Shown piece after piece: positions 1 through 9,533 of a DNA stretch of 49,004 nt. Source of the DNA: an uncultured Marivita sp. (lineage in GTDB: Bacteria; Pseudomonadota; Alphaproteobacteria; Rhodobacterales; Rhodobacteraceae); the NCBI GenBank assembly GCA_947503115.1, contig CANNCS010000014.1:1-49004 (forward strand), read 5' to 3'. Both the position numbers and the translations under genes were made by a program. The notes below the pieces were generated by a model. That model ran no database searches. It saw nothing but the letters and a program-made list of their open reading frames with translations, and had not been told where the DNA came from. Within the stretch, counting starts at the first letter, position 1, and each line of letters starts with the position of its first letter.

Positions 1-146
1 TGTTCCGCCCAGAACCCGTCAGGATCGGACACCGAACGCGCATACATCTCTTCGTACCCAGCCGCATCAATATGGGCCCGAGATACTGTTTCAGCGGATG
101 GCGGATATACGCCCATTCCATCTTTGGTGGTGACTTGATCATTCAT
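1..146 (-). CDS. acs: Acetyl-CoA synthetase, N-terminal fragment
   Basis: This is the first 48 codons of a gene that runs off the left edge. The translation reads YPPSAE, then RAHIDAAGYEEMY, then SDPDGFWAE, which is the conserved N-terminal cap of AMP-forming acetyl-CoA synthetase (acetate + ATP + CoA to acetyl-CoA). The ATG at 146 is preceded by a purine-rich GAGGGGAG at suitable spacing. A 7-bp hairpin (CGCCCGA 168-174 with TCGGGCG 181-187) lies just upstream of that ribosome site in the leader. The adenylation motifs lie outside the window, so function rests on the N-terminal signature alone. Propionyl-CoA synthetase is a less likely alternative. Confidence 0.8.
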   Translation of the reverse strand, partial: MNDQVTTKDGMGVYPPSAETVSRAHIDAAGYEEMYARSVSDPDGFWAE

Positions 147-618
147 GGCTTTGGTCTCCCCTCGCGCCGCCCGATCCCCTTCGGGCGCTTCAGACTGCGA
201 TCACAGACGTGTTATCGCGGATTGGATGGATCATACGCGATGGTGAAAACAAATAAATAAGCAAATAAAAAACAGTTGGTTAGCTGTAAATATTTTTCAG
301 CGCGAAAGGAAAATACGTAAACAAATTTACGCGACGCAACGTAAAGTACTCAAAAACAAGACAAGTTCTAATTGGTGTTTATTCGACTGTTTGCGGTAAC
401 CGCGACAGGCTGAAGCAGGCTGCGCACTCGCGCTCAGGGTGTGACATATTGATCCGGTATGCCACAGTATGCCGAATTTTGAGGGCCTGTTTTTTAATCG
501 CCGCCCAAAAGATCGCCAAGATTTCGGGCGCTGAGTCGTCAATCGGGGTCATACGGGGCTTGGTGGCCATGCCGCGCATCGCGTAGACTTGGAGAAAACC
601 ACAGGAGCGTTACACCCC
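147..618. other. Intergenic region between divergent acs and ade
   Basis: A 472-bp gap between two divergent genes. Positions about 245-360 are markedly AT-rich and probably carry the acs promoter; they include a perfect inverted repeat at 316-331. A 66-codon open frame on the minus strand (379-579) has no clear ribosome site or recognisable family, and I do not call it a gene. I see no tRNA or mobile element here. Confidence 0.5.
316..331. promoter_or_regulatory. Perfect palindrome upstream of acs, candidate operator
   Basis: CGTAAA-CAAA-TTTACG is a perfect 6-bp inverted repeat with a 4-bp spacer. It lies in the AT-rich stretch about 170 bp upstream of the acs start. The symmetry is seen directly; that a regulator of acetate or short-chain acyl metabolism binds it is inference. 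Confidence 0.35.
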
Positions 619-2322
619 ATGCCTGATTTCAGCCCTTTGGACCGACGCATTGCTGTTGGACGCGGCGATGCGCCCGCCGATCTGGTTTTGCGTGGCGCCA
701 AGACGCTCGATTTGGTGACCGGTGAACTGCTTGACGGCGATGTCGCCATCTGTGACGGCATGATTGTTGGCACCTGTGGGCAATACGACGGGGCCGAGGT
801 CCGGGATATGACAGGCCTCATCCTAGTGCCAGGCTTTATCGACACGCATCTGCACATCGAAAGCTCTTTGGTCACTCCTTATGAATTTGACCGCTGCGTC
901 GCCCCGCACGGGATCACCACAGCTATTTGTGATCCACACGAAATCGCTAATGTCATCGGCGCCGCAGGCATCCGCTATTTTCAGAAGGCGAGCGGCCACA
1001 CGCTGATGGACATCCGCGTACAATTGTCCTCCTGTGTGCCCTCGACACATATGGAGACCGCCGGAGCCGAGCTGCTTGCTGCCGATCTGGCTTCGCTCAT
1101 GGGGCATCCGTCGGGCATTGGTCTGGCGGAATTTATGAACTATCCGGGCGTGATCCACCGCGATCCTCAGGTAATGGAAAAGCTGCATCTGTTCGAGGGC
1201 GGCCATATCGACGGCCATTGCCCTCAACTGCGCGGAATGGACCTTAACGCTTATATCGCGGCGGGGATTTCCACCGAGCACGAAGCGACGACTGCCGAAG
1301 AGGCGCGCGAGAAGCTGCAAAAAGGCATGCGCGTGTTGATCCGCGAAGGATCGGTGTCAAAGGATTTGCATGCGTTGCAACCATTGCTGACCGAACGCAC
1401 CGCGCCCTACATGTGCCTGTGTACCGATGATCGGAATCCGCTCGACATCGCGGAGGAGGGGCATCTGGATTACATGATCCGGACACTGATCGCCTTGGGC
1501 ACGCCACCGCTGGCGGCCTATCGCGCGGCGTCGCTGTCAGGGGCCGAGGCGTTCGGGCTCAAGGACCGCGGTCTCATCGCGCCGGGGAAACGGGCGGATA
1601 TCGTGGCGGTTGGGTCGCTTGACGCGTGTGATGTGCAGACGGTGTTCTGTGCCGGGGTAGAGGCCACGGCAGAGAATTTTACCAAGCGGTCAAAAATCGA
1701 CCCCGTTGGCACCGGTTCCGTCCATGCGCCGCACCTGACGCCCGAGGATTTCCGTGCCAAGGCCAACCGGGCGGAGACCGATGTGATCGGTATTGTCGAA
1801 GGCAAGATCATCACAGAACATTTGCACGAGACCATTGTGGTTGAAGACGGCGACAAACATCCCGACCCGGCACGCGACCTCATTCGCATCGCGGTGGTTG
1901 AACGACATGGGAAGAATGGCAATATCGCCACCGGGTTCGTGCGTGGTTTCGGGTTGCAGCGCGGCGCGATCGCGTCGACCGTCTGCCACGATCACCACAA
2001 CATCGCTTGTGTGGGGGTGGATTACGCCGACATGGCGCTGGCTGCGAACCGGCTGTCCGAGATCGAAGGCGGGTTCGTCGTTGCGGCAGGGGGCGACGTA
2101 CTGGCCGAATTGGCCTTACCCGTTGCCGGGTTGATGAGCCTTGAATCGTTTGAAGAGGTGCACGATCGGCTGGTTGATCTCCGAGCAGCGGCGAAAAGCC
2201 TTGGCGTCACTCTCAATGAGCCGTTTTTACAACTGGCTTTCCTTGCACTTCCGGTCATTCCAGCACTCAAGATCACCGACCGAGGGATGGTCGATGTGAC
2301 CAAGTTCGAGATCATTCCCTAA
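619..2322 (+). CDS. ade: Adenine deaminase
   Basis: Amidohydrolase-superfamily enzyme predicted to convert adenine to hypoxanthine and ammonia (purine salvage, cytoplasmic). At 567 aa it has the usual length for bacterial Ade. The metal-binding HxH sits in [13 protein letters not shown] (H77 and H79), followed by DPHEIANV, a DGHCP motif, a TDDRNP motif and the C-terminal adenine deaminase domain with VCHDHHN. The ATG at 619 is chosen because AGGAG lies 12 bp upstream; a TTG at 589 would add ten residues with no better site. The 3' end overlaps the stop of the convergent LysR gene by 4 bp. No purine gene is adjacent, so it is probably transcribed alone. Confidence 0.9.
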   Translation: MPDFSPLDRRIAVGRGDAPADLVLRGAKTLDLVTGELLDGDVAICDGMIVGTCGQYDGAEVRDMTGLILVPGFIDTHLHIESSLVTPYEFDRCVAPHGITTAICDPHEIANVIGAAGIRYFQKASGHTLMDIRVQLSSCVPSTHMETAGAELLAADLASLMGHPSGIGLAEFMNYPGVIHRDPQVMEKLHLFEGGHIDGHCPQLRGMDLNAYIAAGISTEHEATTAEEAREKLQKGMRVLIREGSVSKDLHALQPLLTERTAPYMCLCTDDRNPLDIAEEGHLDYMIRTLIALGTPPLAAYRAASLSGAEAFGLKDRGLIAPGKRADIVAVGSLDACDVQTVFCAGVEATAENFTKRSKIDPVGTGSVHAPHLTPEDFRAKANRAETDVIGIVEGKIITEHLHETIVVEDGDKHPDPARDLIRIAVVERHGKNGNIATGFVRGFGLQRGAIASTVCHDHHNIACVGVDYADMALAANRLSEIEGGFVVAAGGDVLAELALPVAGLMSLESFEEVHDRLVDLRAAAKSLGVTLNEPFLQLAFLALPVIPALKITDRGMVDVTKFEIIP

Positions 2323-3194
2323 CGCGTTGCGGTCGCGAGCAATTCGGTCAGCAGTGGGTTCGGATAGCGGCGGTTCAGCGTGACCGCGTAGAACAGTTCG
2401 TGCAGGTCAAGCATTGCTGCCTGCACAAGATCGCCGCGTGCGAGCTCGTCCTGTACGACGATCGGTGGCACCACAGCCAGACCGGTGCCGCGCAAAGCGA
2501 GAAGGCGGATCATGGCCATGTCATCGACTTCGGCTGCGATAGTGGGTTTGTCCTGAACCCGCGCTAAAAGAGTGTCGAAGGCGTTGCGGATTTGCGTGTC
2601 TCGGGTGGGCAGGATCAGCGGGTGTTCTGCCACAAGATCTTCGAATGGCCGATTGCCGCGCACCCGGTCGGGTGTGCCGAAAAGACCAACCGTCTGATCG
2701 GCGAGCTTCTGCGTCAGATACGGGCTGATCGCGTCGCGTGCGGGGGGCGTGTTGGTCAGCACCACGTCGAGGTTCAGCGCATCCAGCGCGGTGAACAGCT
2801 CGGCGGCGCTGCCAGAACGCAGGATAACTTCGACATCGGGGCGGCCCAGTACCGGTTCCAGGAAGGTTATCTGAAAGTTGCGCGACAGGGTGGAGAGTGC
2901 TCCGACCCGCAAGGCGCGAGCAGGCCGCGCCGTTTCGCGTAGAGTGTCGAGCAGTTCTTCGCCCGCTGCAAAAATCGTGTCTGCATGATCCAACGTGATA
3001 CGGCCAGCTTCGGTCAGGTGTAGGGCGCGGCCGCGGCGTTCAAACAGTGTTTGACCTATCCTTTCCTCCAACCGTTTGATTTGAGTGGATAAAGCCGATT
3101 GTGACAGGTTCAGCCGTTCGGCTGTCCGGGTAAGGTTTCCGTCATGGGCCACGGCCCAGAAATAGCGCAAGTGGTGGTAATTGAGATCTGACAT
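2319..3194 (-). CDS. LysR-family regulator, likely of dabBA
   Basis: A 291-aa LysR-type regulator. The N-terminal winged helix-turn-helix (about residues 5-63) contains [25 protein letters not shown], and the rest is the periplasmic-binding-like effector domain. It is transcribed divergently from dabB with 106 bp between start codons, the usual layout for a LysR regulator of its neighbour. LysR genes are known beside dab operons in chemolithotrophs. An imperfect palindrome covers its own start, suggesting autoregulation. The effector is unknown; a signal of low inorganic carbon would fit the context but cannot be read from the sequence. Confidence 0.85.
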   Translation of the reverse strand: MSDLNYHHLRYFWAVAHDGNLTRTAERLNLSQSALSTQIKRLEERIGQTLFERRGRALHLTEAGRITLDHADTIFAAGEELLDTLRETARPARALRVGALSTLSRNFQITFLEPVLGRPDVEVILRSGSAAELFTALDALNLDVVLTNTPPARDAISPYLTQKLADQTVGLFGTPDRVRGNRPFEDLVAEHPLILPTRDTQIRNAFDTLLARVQDKPTIAAEVDDMAMIRLLALRGTGLAVVPPIVVQDELARGDLVQAAMLDLHELFYAVTLNRRYPNPLLTELLATATR

Positions 3195-3217
3195 TCATTC
3201 TATTTAAGTGAACGAAT
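3193..3217. promoter_or_regulatory. Candidate LysR operator in dab divergent promoter
   Basis: ATTCATTC-N9-GAACGAAT is an inverted repeat matching 7 of 8 positions. It overlaps the LysR start codon and lies about 85-110 bp upstream of dabB. The size and T-N11-A-like symmetry suit a LysR recognition site. Confidence 0.4.
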
Positions 3218-3300
3218 ATCTTCAAACAATGTATTTTTATTAACCAAAGCTGCGCGTTAGGTCGCTGTTCAAGATCACGACTTCAAAAGGAGACCGTATC

Positions 3301-4854
3301 ATGATCACCGCCTTGCCGCTTTTGGCACCTGCCGTTTTCGTCATCATCGGGTTCGTCTATGTGCGCCGCGAAATGCCGCGCGGATCTGCCCAGCTTCGTC
3401 TGGGGGAGTACGCGGGATTGGCTGCAATGGTGGTGTCGCTGGGGTCGCTGGGGTTGTTGGTCGCCAGCGGATCAGCCACCAGCCCGTTGATCGGCGCGGC
3501 AGAGATGGGGCTTGCCGCCCGGATCGACGCGGTGAGCGTGACAATGCTGATACTGGTGAGCTTTATCGGCTGGGTCGTGATGCGGTTTGCAGTGACTTAC
3601 ACCGATGGGGAGGCGAACCAGACGCGGTTTCTGGGTTGGCTGAGCCTTGGTCTGGCATCGGTTCTATTATTGGTGACGGCGGGCAACCTGATCCAGCTGA
3701 TTATCGGCTGGGGTGCGGTCGGAGTTTGCGTCAACCGGCTGCTGCTGACCTACCCGGAGCGGGCGGCCGCACAGCGGGCCGCGCGGAAGAAGGCGTTGTG
3801 TTCGATGGCGTCTGACGGTGGCCTGATCCTTGGCGCGTTTGCGCTGGCGGCGGCCTATGGCACGGCGGACATCCACACCATCATCGAAGCTGCGCGGGCA
3901 GGTGAGGGCGGTGGGGCTGCGATCCTTGCGGCAGGTCTACTGGCGATTTCGGCGCTGTTCAAATCGGCACAGGTGCCGACCCACGGCTGGTTGACCGAAG
4001 TGATGGAAGCGCCGACGCCGGTGTCGGCCTTGCTGCACGCTGGTGTGGTGAACGCGGGCGGTTTTCTGTTGATCCGGTTTGCCGATGTGATGCTGCTGGC
4101 CCCCGGCGTGCTGTCGGTGCTGGTGATCCTCGGCGGGTTCTCGGCGCTGTTTGGCGGGTTGGTGATGCTGACCCAGCCGTCGGTCAAGACGTCGCTCGCG
4201 TGGTCCACGGTCGCGCAGATGGGGTTCATGATCCTTCAGTGTGGTCTGGCACTGTTCCCGCTGGCGCTGCTGCACATCGTGGCGCACTCGCTTTACAAGG
4301 CGCATGCGTTCCTTGCCTCGGGTGGAGCCGTGGCGCAGGTGGCGTCGATCCGGCGGCCCGGTCCAGTGGCGATCCCGAATGGCAAAGCTGTGGTCAAGGC
4401 GTTTGCCATTGCGCTGGCGATCTACGGCACGCTGGGTCTGCTTCTGGGCATTGACGGCAAGTCGGCGCAGGCCATCGCGTTGGGGGCAGTGCTGGTGATG
4501 GGGGTGGCCTATCTGCTGGCGCAAGGTTTGGCGGATCACGCGCCCGAGGTTCTGACCCGGCGCATGGTGGTCTATTCAGTAGCGACCACATTCAGCTACT
4601 TCGCGCTGCAATCCATCGCGATCTGGCTGACCACAGGCGCGCTGCCCGCAACCCCGGCCCCCGGTCCGCTGCAATGGGCGCTGATGGTGTTGACCATCCT
4701 GAGCTTTGGGACAGTTGCGCTTGCGCAGGCGACCTTCCCGAACTGGGCCAGCCATCCGGCCGCCCAAGGGCTTCGGGTGCACCTTTCAAACGGATTTTAC
4801 CTCAACGCGGTGTTTGACCGGCTGACCGGCGGCTGGGCCGCTCGGTCACGGTAA
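3301..4854 (+). CDS. dabB: DabB, membrane subunit of inorganic-carbon uptake complex
   Basis: A 517-aa polytopic membrane protein of the NuoL/MrpA proton-channel family. The conserved core includes the segment around SALFKSAQVPTHGWL, then EAPTPVSALLHAGVVNAGG, and HSLYKAHAFLASG, which carry the lysine and histidine residues of the proton path in this family. It is adjacent to a DUF2309 (DabA) gene rather than other nuo genes, which identifies it as the coupling subunit of the DAB bicarbonate/CO2 accumulation complex and not respiratory complex I. ATG 3301 follows AAGGAG at good spacing. Its TAA at 4852-4854 abuts dabA, so the two are probably translationally coupled. Confidence 0.88.
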   Translation: MITALPLLAPAVFVIIGFVYVRREMPRGSAQLRLGEYAGLAAMVVSLGSLGLLVASGSATSPLIGAAEMGLAARIDAVSVTMLILVSFIGWVVMRFAVTYTDGEANQTRFLGWLSLGLASVLLLVTAGNLIQLIIGWGAVGVCVNRLLLTYPERAAAQRAARKKALCSMASDGGLILGAFALAAAYGTADIHTIIEAARAGEGGGAAILAAGLLAISALFKSAQVPTHGWLTEVMEAPTPVSALLHAGVVNAGGFLLIRFADVMLLAPGVLSVLVILGGFSALFGGLVMLTQPSVKTSLAWSTVAQMGFMILQCGLALFPLALLHIVAHSLYKAHAFLASGGAVAQVASIRRPGPVAIPNGKAVVKAFAIALAIYGTLGLLLGIDGKSAQAIALGAVLVMGVAYLLAQGLADHAPEVLTRRMVVYSVATTFSYFALQSIAIWLTTGALPATPAPGPLQWALMVLTILSFGTVALAQATFPNWASHPAAQGLRVHLSNGFYLNAVFDRLTGGWAARSR

Positions 4855-4877
4855 TGAACAGGATAGGAGATCAAGAC

Positions 4878-7277
4878 ATGCTGACAATGGTTGAACGGTT
4901 CTCGGGTCCGGCGCTTGAGATCATGGCAGGCGCCAAGAACGCCGCCGCGCACATCCCGCCGCTCTGGTCGCTCGAGGCGACGGTGGCTGTGAATCCTTAC
5001 GTGGGGCAGGCGGGCGAACCTTTGCAGATGGCCGCTGCGCGTCTGGCGCGAGTGGCTGGGGTACGGACAGTGCCAGAGCGGGCGCATTTCAAGGCGAAAT
5101 TCACGGCGGGTGAGTTGAGCGTGGCGGACCTAGAGGCCGGTCTGGCCGAGGTGCCTGAACTGAGCGCGTCTGTCGACGACCTGATCGTGGCGATGGACAA
5201 GACCGTGGCTGCACCCGAAACCCTGCCGACGCTGGCTGATTTGGCCGAAGAGGTGTCGGATATCAACTGGCCTGACTTCGTGGCCGAACGGATCGGTCAC
5301 TGGGCGGGTGGCCATTATGACACCGGACAGGCCCTGTGGCCTGCGCCCAAGACACGGGCGTGGCTGTCGTGGCGGTCTTTTGCTCAGCGCGATCTGACGC
5401 CTGAGATTTTCGGTTTGACCGGGTTTGCCTCGCGAGTCGCTGGTATGTCGATGTCGGCACGGGGGGCTTTGACCAAATGCGCCGAGGACATGGGCATTAC
5501 GGCGGATGCCTGCGAAAGCTACTTCCACACGCTGTTGATGCGGCTGGGGGGCTGGGCGCAGTTTGCTTCCGGCGAGGCATTCCGTGCGAACCTGAAGGGC
5601 GAGGGCAACAATGACATCACCGACCTATTGACCGCCAAGCTGGTCTTTGAGGCGGCGCTTCTGGCGCGGTACAAGGACAAGATCGGGTGTGCGTGGGAAA
5701 GGGTGCTTCAAGAGCACGCGCTGCCCATTGTTCCGAGCGAGGACGATCTGATTGACGCGGCCCTGCAGGCGGCAGCGGATCATGAGGCGGCGCGGGCGCT
5801 GGACGACACGTTGGCGCAGCCGGTGTCGGCCAAAGGCGATGCGCCGAAGGTGCAAGCCGCGTTCTGCATCGACGTGCGGTCCGAAGTGTTCCGGCGGGCG
5901 CTGGAGGCCTCGGGCGACGGGATCGAAACAATCGGTTTTGCGGGCTTCTTCGGCATCGCGGCGGCGCATTACGGGTTTGCGTCGGACGTGCTTGAGACGC
6001 GGGGTCCGGTTCTGATCAATCCGGGTGCGTCTTCGGCTGCGACCGACCCGCAGGACAGCGATATGCTGACCCGTGTGGCCAAGCGGGTGACGCGGGCTTG
6101 GGGCCGGTTCCGGCTGGCGGCGGTGTCTAGCTTTGCCTTCGTGGAGGCAACCGGGCCTCTATACCTTGGCAAACTGGTCCGGGATTCGCTTGCGCAGAAA
6201 CACCCGAGCCTTGGCGTCGGTCCTGCGCCTGCCTTGTCCGACGGCCTGACGGTTGAGGATCGGATTGGCATGGCGGCGACCATTCTGTCGGCCATGTCGA
6301 TGAAATCTGGCTTTGCCAAGGTTGTCCTGCTGGCGGGTCATGGGGCGGGCGTGGTTAATAATCCCCACGCAAGTGCACTTCAATGCGGTGCCTGTGGCGG
6401 CCATGCCGGGGACGTAAACGCGCGCTTGGTTGCGCTGCTGCTAAACGACACTGATGTGCGGGCAGGGCTTACTGCGAAGGGCATTGAAGTGCCTGTTGAC
6501 ACAGTGTTCCTTGCCGGTCTGCATGACACGGTGACGGATGAAGTGCGGCTCTATGAAGATGATCTTCCGGCGGGACATACACAGGGCGCGACGATTGCAT
6601 CACTCAAGCAGGCGTTGTCGATGGCGGCCAAGGTGACGCGGACGGAGCGGTCCGCTCGGTTGCCTCGGGCCACAGATCAGGCAGCGGTTATGGAACGGGC
6701 TAAGAACTGGTCGGAGACCCGGCCAGAATGGGGGCTCGCGGGCTGTTCGGCCTTCATCGCGGCGCCCCGGTCGCGGACCACTGGCCGGAGCCTGAGCGGG
6801 CGGTCGTTCCTGCACAGCTATGACTGGCGGCAGGACAAGAACTTTCAGGTTCTTGAATTGATCCTGACTGCGCCCGTTGTCGTGGCAAGCTGGATCAGTT
6901 TGCAATATTACGGATCGTCCGTCGCGCCGGATGCATTTGGTGCTGGGAACAAGCTGCTGCACAATGTGACTGGCGGGATTGGCGTGGTCGAAGGCAACGG
7001 TGGCGTGCTGCGCGGTGGGTTGCCGTGGCAATCGGTACATGACGGTGAGGGGTTCATGCACGATCCGTTGCGGTTGTCGGTTGCGATCGAAGCCCCGCGC
7101 GAGGCAATGACCGAGGTCCTAAGGCGTCACGCTGGTGTGGCTGCTCTGTTTGATAACGGCTGGCTCAAGCTTTTTGCGATGGATGACGAAGGGCGGCTTG
7201 GCTGGCGGTACACAGGCGGCGGCACATGGCTGTCGTTGCGGGGCGATCAAACGGCGGCGCGGATTGCGGCAGAGTGA
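4878..7277 (+). CDS. dabA: DabA, carbonic-anhydrase-like subunit (DUF2309)
   Basis: A soluble subunit of 799 aa that, in Halothiobacillus, is a zinc protein related to beta-carbonic anhydrase and works with DabB to trap CO2 as bicarbonate in the cytoplasm. The four predicted zinc-site residues are present: Cys and Asp of FCIDVRSE (C330, D332), His of LLAGHGAG (H488) and Cys of LQCGACGG (C503). The His-Cys spacing of 15 residues equals that of the characterised protein (H524, C539). Start 4878 is chosen because AGGAG lies 8 bp upstream; the ATG at 4854, which overlaps the dabB stop, has no ribosome site. It ends 6 bp before the convergent aroA. Confidence 0.9.
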   Translation: MLTMVERFSGPALEIMAGAKNAAAHIPPLWSLEATVAVNPYVGQAGEPLQMAAARLARVAGVRTVPERAHFKAKFTAGELSVADLEAGLAEVPELSASVDDLIVAMDKTVAAPETLPTLADLAEEVSDINWPDFVAERIGHWAGGHYDTGQALWPAPKTRAWLSWRSFAQRDLTPEIFGLTGFASRVAGMSMSARGALTKCAEDMGITADACESYFHTLLMRLGGWAQFASGEAFRANLKGEGNNDITDLLTAKLVFEAALLARYKDKIGCAWERVLQEHALPIVPSEDDLIDAALQAAADHEAARALDDTLAQPVSAKGDAPKVQAAFCIDVRSEVFRRALEASGDGIETIGFAGFFGIAAAHYGFASDVLETRGPVLINPGASSAATDPQDSDMLTRVAKRVTRAWGRFRLAAVSSFAFVEATGPLYLGKLVRDSLAQKHPSLGVGPAPALSDGLTVEDRIGMAATILSAMSMKSGFAKVVLLAGHGAGVVNNPHASALQCGACGGHAGDVNARLVALLLNDTDVRAGLTAKGIEVPVDTVFLAGLHDTVTDEVRLYEDDLPAGHTQGATIASLKQALSMAAKVTRTERSARLPRATDQAAVMERAKNWSETRPEWGLAGCSAFIAAPRSRTTGRSLSGRSFLHSYDWRQDKNFQVLELILTAPVVVASWISLQYYGSSVAPDAFGAGNKLLHNVTGGIGVVEGNGGVLRGGLPWQSVHDGEGFMHDPLRLSVAIEAPREAMTEVLRRHAGVAALFDNGWLKLFAMDDEGRLGWRYTGGGTWLSLRGDQTAARIAAE

Positions 7278-7283
7278 CCGACG

Positions 7284-8546
7284 TCAGGGCTGGGTGATGT
7301 CAACCGACACGTCCAGCCCGCGCAGCACGTCCCAGTAATTCGGGAAAGTCTTGGACACGCAGTAGGGGTCTTCGATCCGAACGCCTTCGACCTTGATCGC
7401 GGCAAGTGCAAAGCACATGGCGATACGGTGGTCGGCGTGGCTGTCAATCAGGCCGTCGCTGGTGTGGTTGGTCAGCGCAGGATCGGCATGCACAATCAGG
7501 TCGTCGCCCTCGACCGAGGCCAGGCCTGCGCGCACCTGCATCAGACCTTTATGTACCGCGTCGATCCGGTCGCATTCCTTGACGCGCAGGTTTTCGATCC
7601 CGGTAAAGCGCACGGGCGTTTCGTTGAACGCGGCCAGCACGGCAAGGGTTGGGATGGCGTCCTGCATCTGTGATCCGTCGATTTGCGCGGGCATGTGCGG
7701 GAAGGCGGCGATCATTTCATAGGCTTTGGCGTCGGGCTGGTTCATGTCACCGGGAGCGGTACCGATGTCGATGTTTCCCCCGGTCAACCTTTCAGCGGCC
7801 CAAAGATAGGTCGCTGCACTGGCGTCGGGTTCGACATGGTAGTTGGCAGCGCTGTAACCACCGGGTGCCACGACAATCTGGTTCTCGGCTGGGAATGCCA
7901 CGGTTGCCCCGAATGCGCGCATCACGGCTGCGGTGATATGCAGATACCCCACCGCACCGATCTTTCCGCCGCCGATGGTGATACGAGTTTCGCCGTCGCC
8001 CATCGCCGCCAACATCATGATCGCAGAGATATACTGGCTGGAGAGCTTTCCACTCACCTCAATCTCACCGCTATGGAAAGTGCCAGTGCCTTTGACAGTC
8101 ACAGGCGGGCAGCCTGTTTCGGACGTGGCGTTGACGCCCATTGCCTGCAAAGTGTCGAGCAGGGGCGCGATGGGGCGTTTTTGCATGTGTTCGTCACCGG
8201 TGACGATTGTGGTGCCATTTACCAGCGCAACAGCGGCGGTCAGAAAACGTGTCGCAGTACCGGCATTGCCAAGGAACAGCGGCTCGGATGCCGGTTGCAG
8301 AGCGCCAGAGCTTGTGACCTCGACTGTCGTTTCGTCGATTTCGGTGATGCCCACGCCCATCGCGCGAAGGGCGGTCATCATGTAATGCGTGTCGTCGCTG
8401 CGCAGGATGCCGGTCAGGCGGCTGGTGCCGCGGGCGAGTGCCGCCACCAGAAGTGCGCGGTTTGTTACCGATTTCGAACCGGGCAGGGTCACATGGCCCA
8501 CCAGTGGCTGGGTCACGGGGGTGATCTGGGCGATGGGCAGCGACAT
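7284..8546 (-). CDS. aroA: 3-phosphoshikimate 1-carboxyvinyltransferase (EPSP synthase)
   Basis: Sixth enzyme of the shikimate pathway: shikimate-3-phosphate + PEP to EPSP + phosphate. At 420 aa the length is normal. Signatures seen are LPGSKSVTNRALLVAALA at the N-terminus, GNAGTATRFLTAAVAL, the RVKECDRI segment and SHADHRIAM near the C-terminus. The PEP-loop reads GNAGTATR, without an obvious class II glyphosate-tolerant signature; this is only a visual judgement. ATG 8546 has GGAG 8 bp upstream. It is a stand-alone housekeeping gene between the dab and ars loci, divergent from ars. Confidence 0.95.
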   Translation of the reverse strand: MSLPIAQITPVTQPLVGHVTLPGSKSVTNRALLVAALARGTSRLTGILRSDDTHYMMTALRAMGVGITEIDETTVEVTSSGALQPASEPLFLGNAGTATRFLTAAVALVNGTTIVTGDEHMQKRPIAPLLDTLQAMGVNATSETGCPPVTVKGTGTFHSGEIEVSGKLSSQYISAIMMLAAMGDGETRITIGGGKIGAVGYLHITAAVMRAFGATVAFPAENQIVVAPGGYSAANYHVEPDASAATYLWAAERLTGGNIDIGTAPGDMNQPDAKAYEMIAAFPHMPAQIDGSQMQDAIPTLAVLAAFNETPVRFTGIENLRVKECDRIDAVHKGLMQVRAGLASVEGDDLIVHADPALTNHTSDGLIDSHADHRIAMCFALAAIKVEGVRIEDPYCVSKTFPNYWDVLRGLDVSVDITQP

Positions 8547-8650
8547 GGCGGAACTCCGGTCGGAACGTCTGATGCGGGTTTACGGGTTTTGCCGCGCGTC
8601 GCAATCCGAAAGTCGCAGCGCATGACGCAGGTGCATGGTCAAACGACTCC

Positions 8651-8684
8651 TTGACTGGCGATATATTTCGATTATTCACGAAAT
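8651..8684 (+). promoter_or_regulatory. Predicted promoter of ars operon, probably leaderless
   Basis: TTGACT (8651-8656) and TATTCA (8673-8678) are separated by 16 bp and resemble -35 and -10 elements. A start site 6-7 bp downstream would fall on the A of the ATG at 8685. No Shine-Dalgarno sequence precedes that ATG, consistent with a leaderless mRNA. Confidence 0.4.
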
Positions 8685-8686
8685 AT
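8663..8686. promoter_or_regulatory. ArsR-type operator palindrome
   Basis: ATATTTCG-N8-CGAAATAT is a perfect 8-bp inverted repeat. It covers the predicted -10 element and reaches into the start codon of the ArsR-ArsC fusion gene. The position suits autorepression relieved by arsenite, as is usual for ArsR proteins. Confidence 0.6.
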
Positions 8687-9533
8687 GGAAATAAGAATCG
8701 CCTCGCAACTCTCGACCCTCGGCCACCCCCAACGGTTGGCCATTTTTCGAATGCTTATGCGGCGGCTGCCTGACAGTGTTCCAGCTGGCGAAATCGCTGA
8801 CGCGTTGGATATCAAACCGTCCACGCTGTCGGCTTATCTGTCGAACCTGCTGGACGCCGGATTGTTGAGCCAGACGCGGGTTGGGACATCGCTTCGTTAC
8901 AATGTGAACGTAACAAACGTGCAGGGGATGCTTGATTTCCTGTTGCTCGATTGTTGTCGGGGCAGACCGGACATGTGTAGCCCTCTGGCCGTGGGCTTTG
9001 GACAAGGAATGACGGACATGTCTTTTTCGAAATTCAACGTTCTCTTTATTTGCACCGGAAATTCGGCGCGGTCGATCTTTGCTGAAACGATCCTGCGCGA
9101 CATGGCCGGAGATCGGTTCGATGTGTATTCCGCAGGTACTAGGCCTTTTTCGGAATTGAATCCGATGGCCGTCGATGTGCTGCGCAAAAAAGGGCATGGC
9201 GTGACTGCTTTGCGAGCCAAGAACGTGCAGGAATTCATGGGTGAGGGCGCTCCTGCGTTCGATTTCGTTTTCACCGTCTGTGATCAGGCGGCGAACGAAG
9301 AATGCCCGGCATGGTCGGGCCAGCCGATTAGCGCGCATTGGGGCATGATCGACCCAGTCAAGGCGACGGGGTCCGACGCCCAACGGAGTCTTGCGTTTCA
9401 GGCAGCCTATGGCGCGCTACGCAATCGTATCAGCGCCTTTACGGCGCTGCCCATGAGCACACTTGATCGTATTTCTTTGCAAAAAGCGGTCGATGACATT
9501 GGACAAATGAACGAAGAGGACACCTTGGCATGA
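8685..9533 (+). CDS. ArsR-ArsC fusion: arsenic repressor and arsenate reductase
   Basis: A 282-aa two-domain protein. Residues 1 to about 95 form an ArsR/SmtB winged helix ([21 protein letters not shown], then the recognition helix around [16 protein letters not shown]) that should repress the operon. Residues about 117-282 are a low-molecular-weight phosphatase-fold arsenate reductase. Its P-loop is CTGNSARS (C123 to R129, CX5R), and C199 and C207 in [13 protein letters not shown] match the resolving cysteines of thioredoxin-coupled ArsC. It would sense arsenite and reduce arsenate. It is the first gene of the operon and overlaps the GAPDH start by 4 bp (ATGA). The metal-binding residues of the ArsR domain cannot be assigned with certainty; a Cys pair in LLLDCCRG (near residue 90) is a candidate. 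Confidence 0.85.
   Translation: MEIRIASQLSTLGHPQRLAIFRMLMRRLPDSVPAGEIADALDIKPSTLSAYLSNLLDAGLLSQTRVGTSLRYNVNVTNVQGMLDFLLLDCCRGRPDMCSPLAVGFGQGMTDMSFSKFNVLFICTGNSARSIFAETILRDMAGDRFDVYSAGTRPFSELNPMAVDVLRKKGHGVTALRAKNVQEFMGEGAPAFDFVFTVCDQAANEECPAWSGQPISAHWGMIDPVKATGSDAQRSLAFQAAYGALRNRISAFTALPMSTLDRISLQKAVDDIGQMNEEDTLA

Noticed and set aside
379-579. A 66-codon open frame on the minus strand upstream of acs.
   Set aside because: No ribosome site, no recognisable domain, and base use drifts along the frame; kept only as a remark.
7683-8654. A 323-codon plus-strand frame opposite aroA.
   Set aside because: The minus strand encodes a clear full-length EPSP synthase; the opposite frame is His/Gly-rich with no family match.
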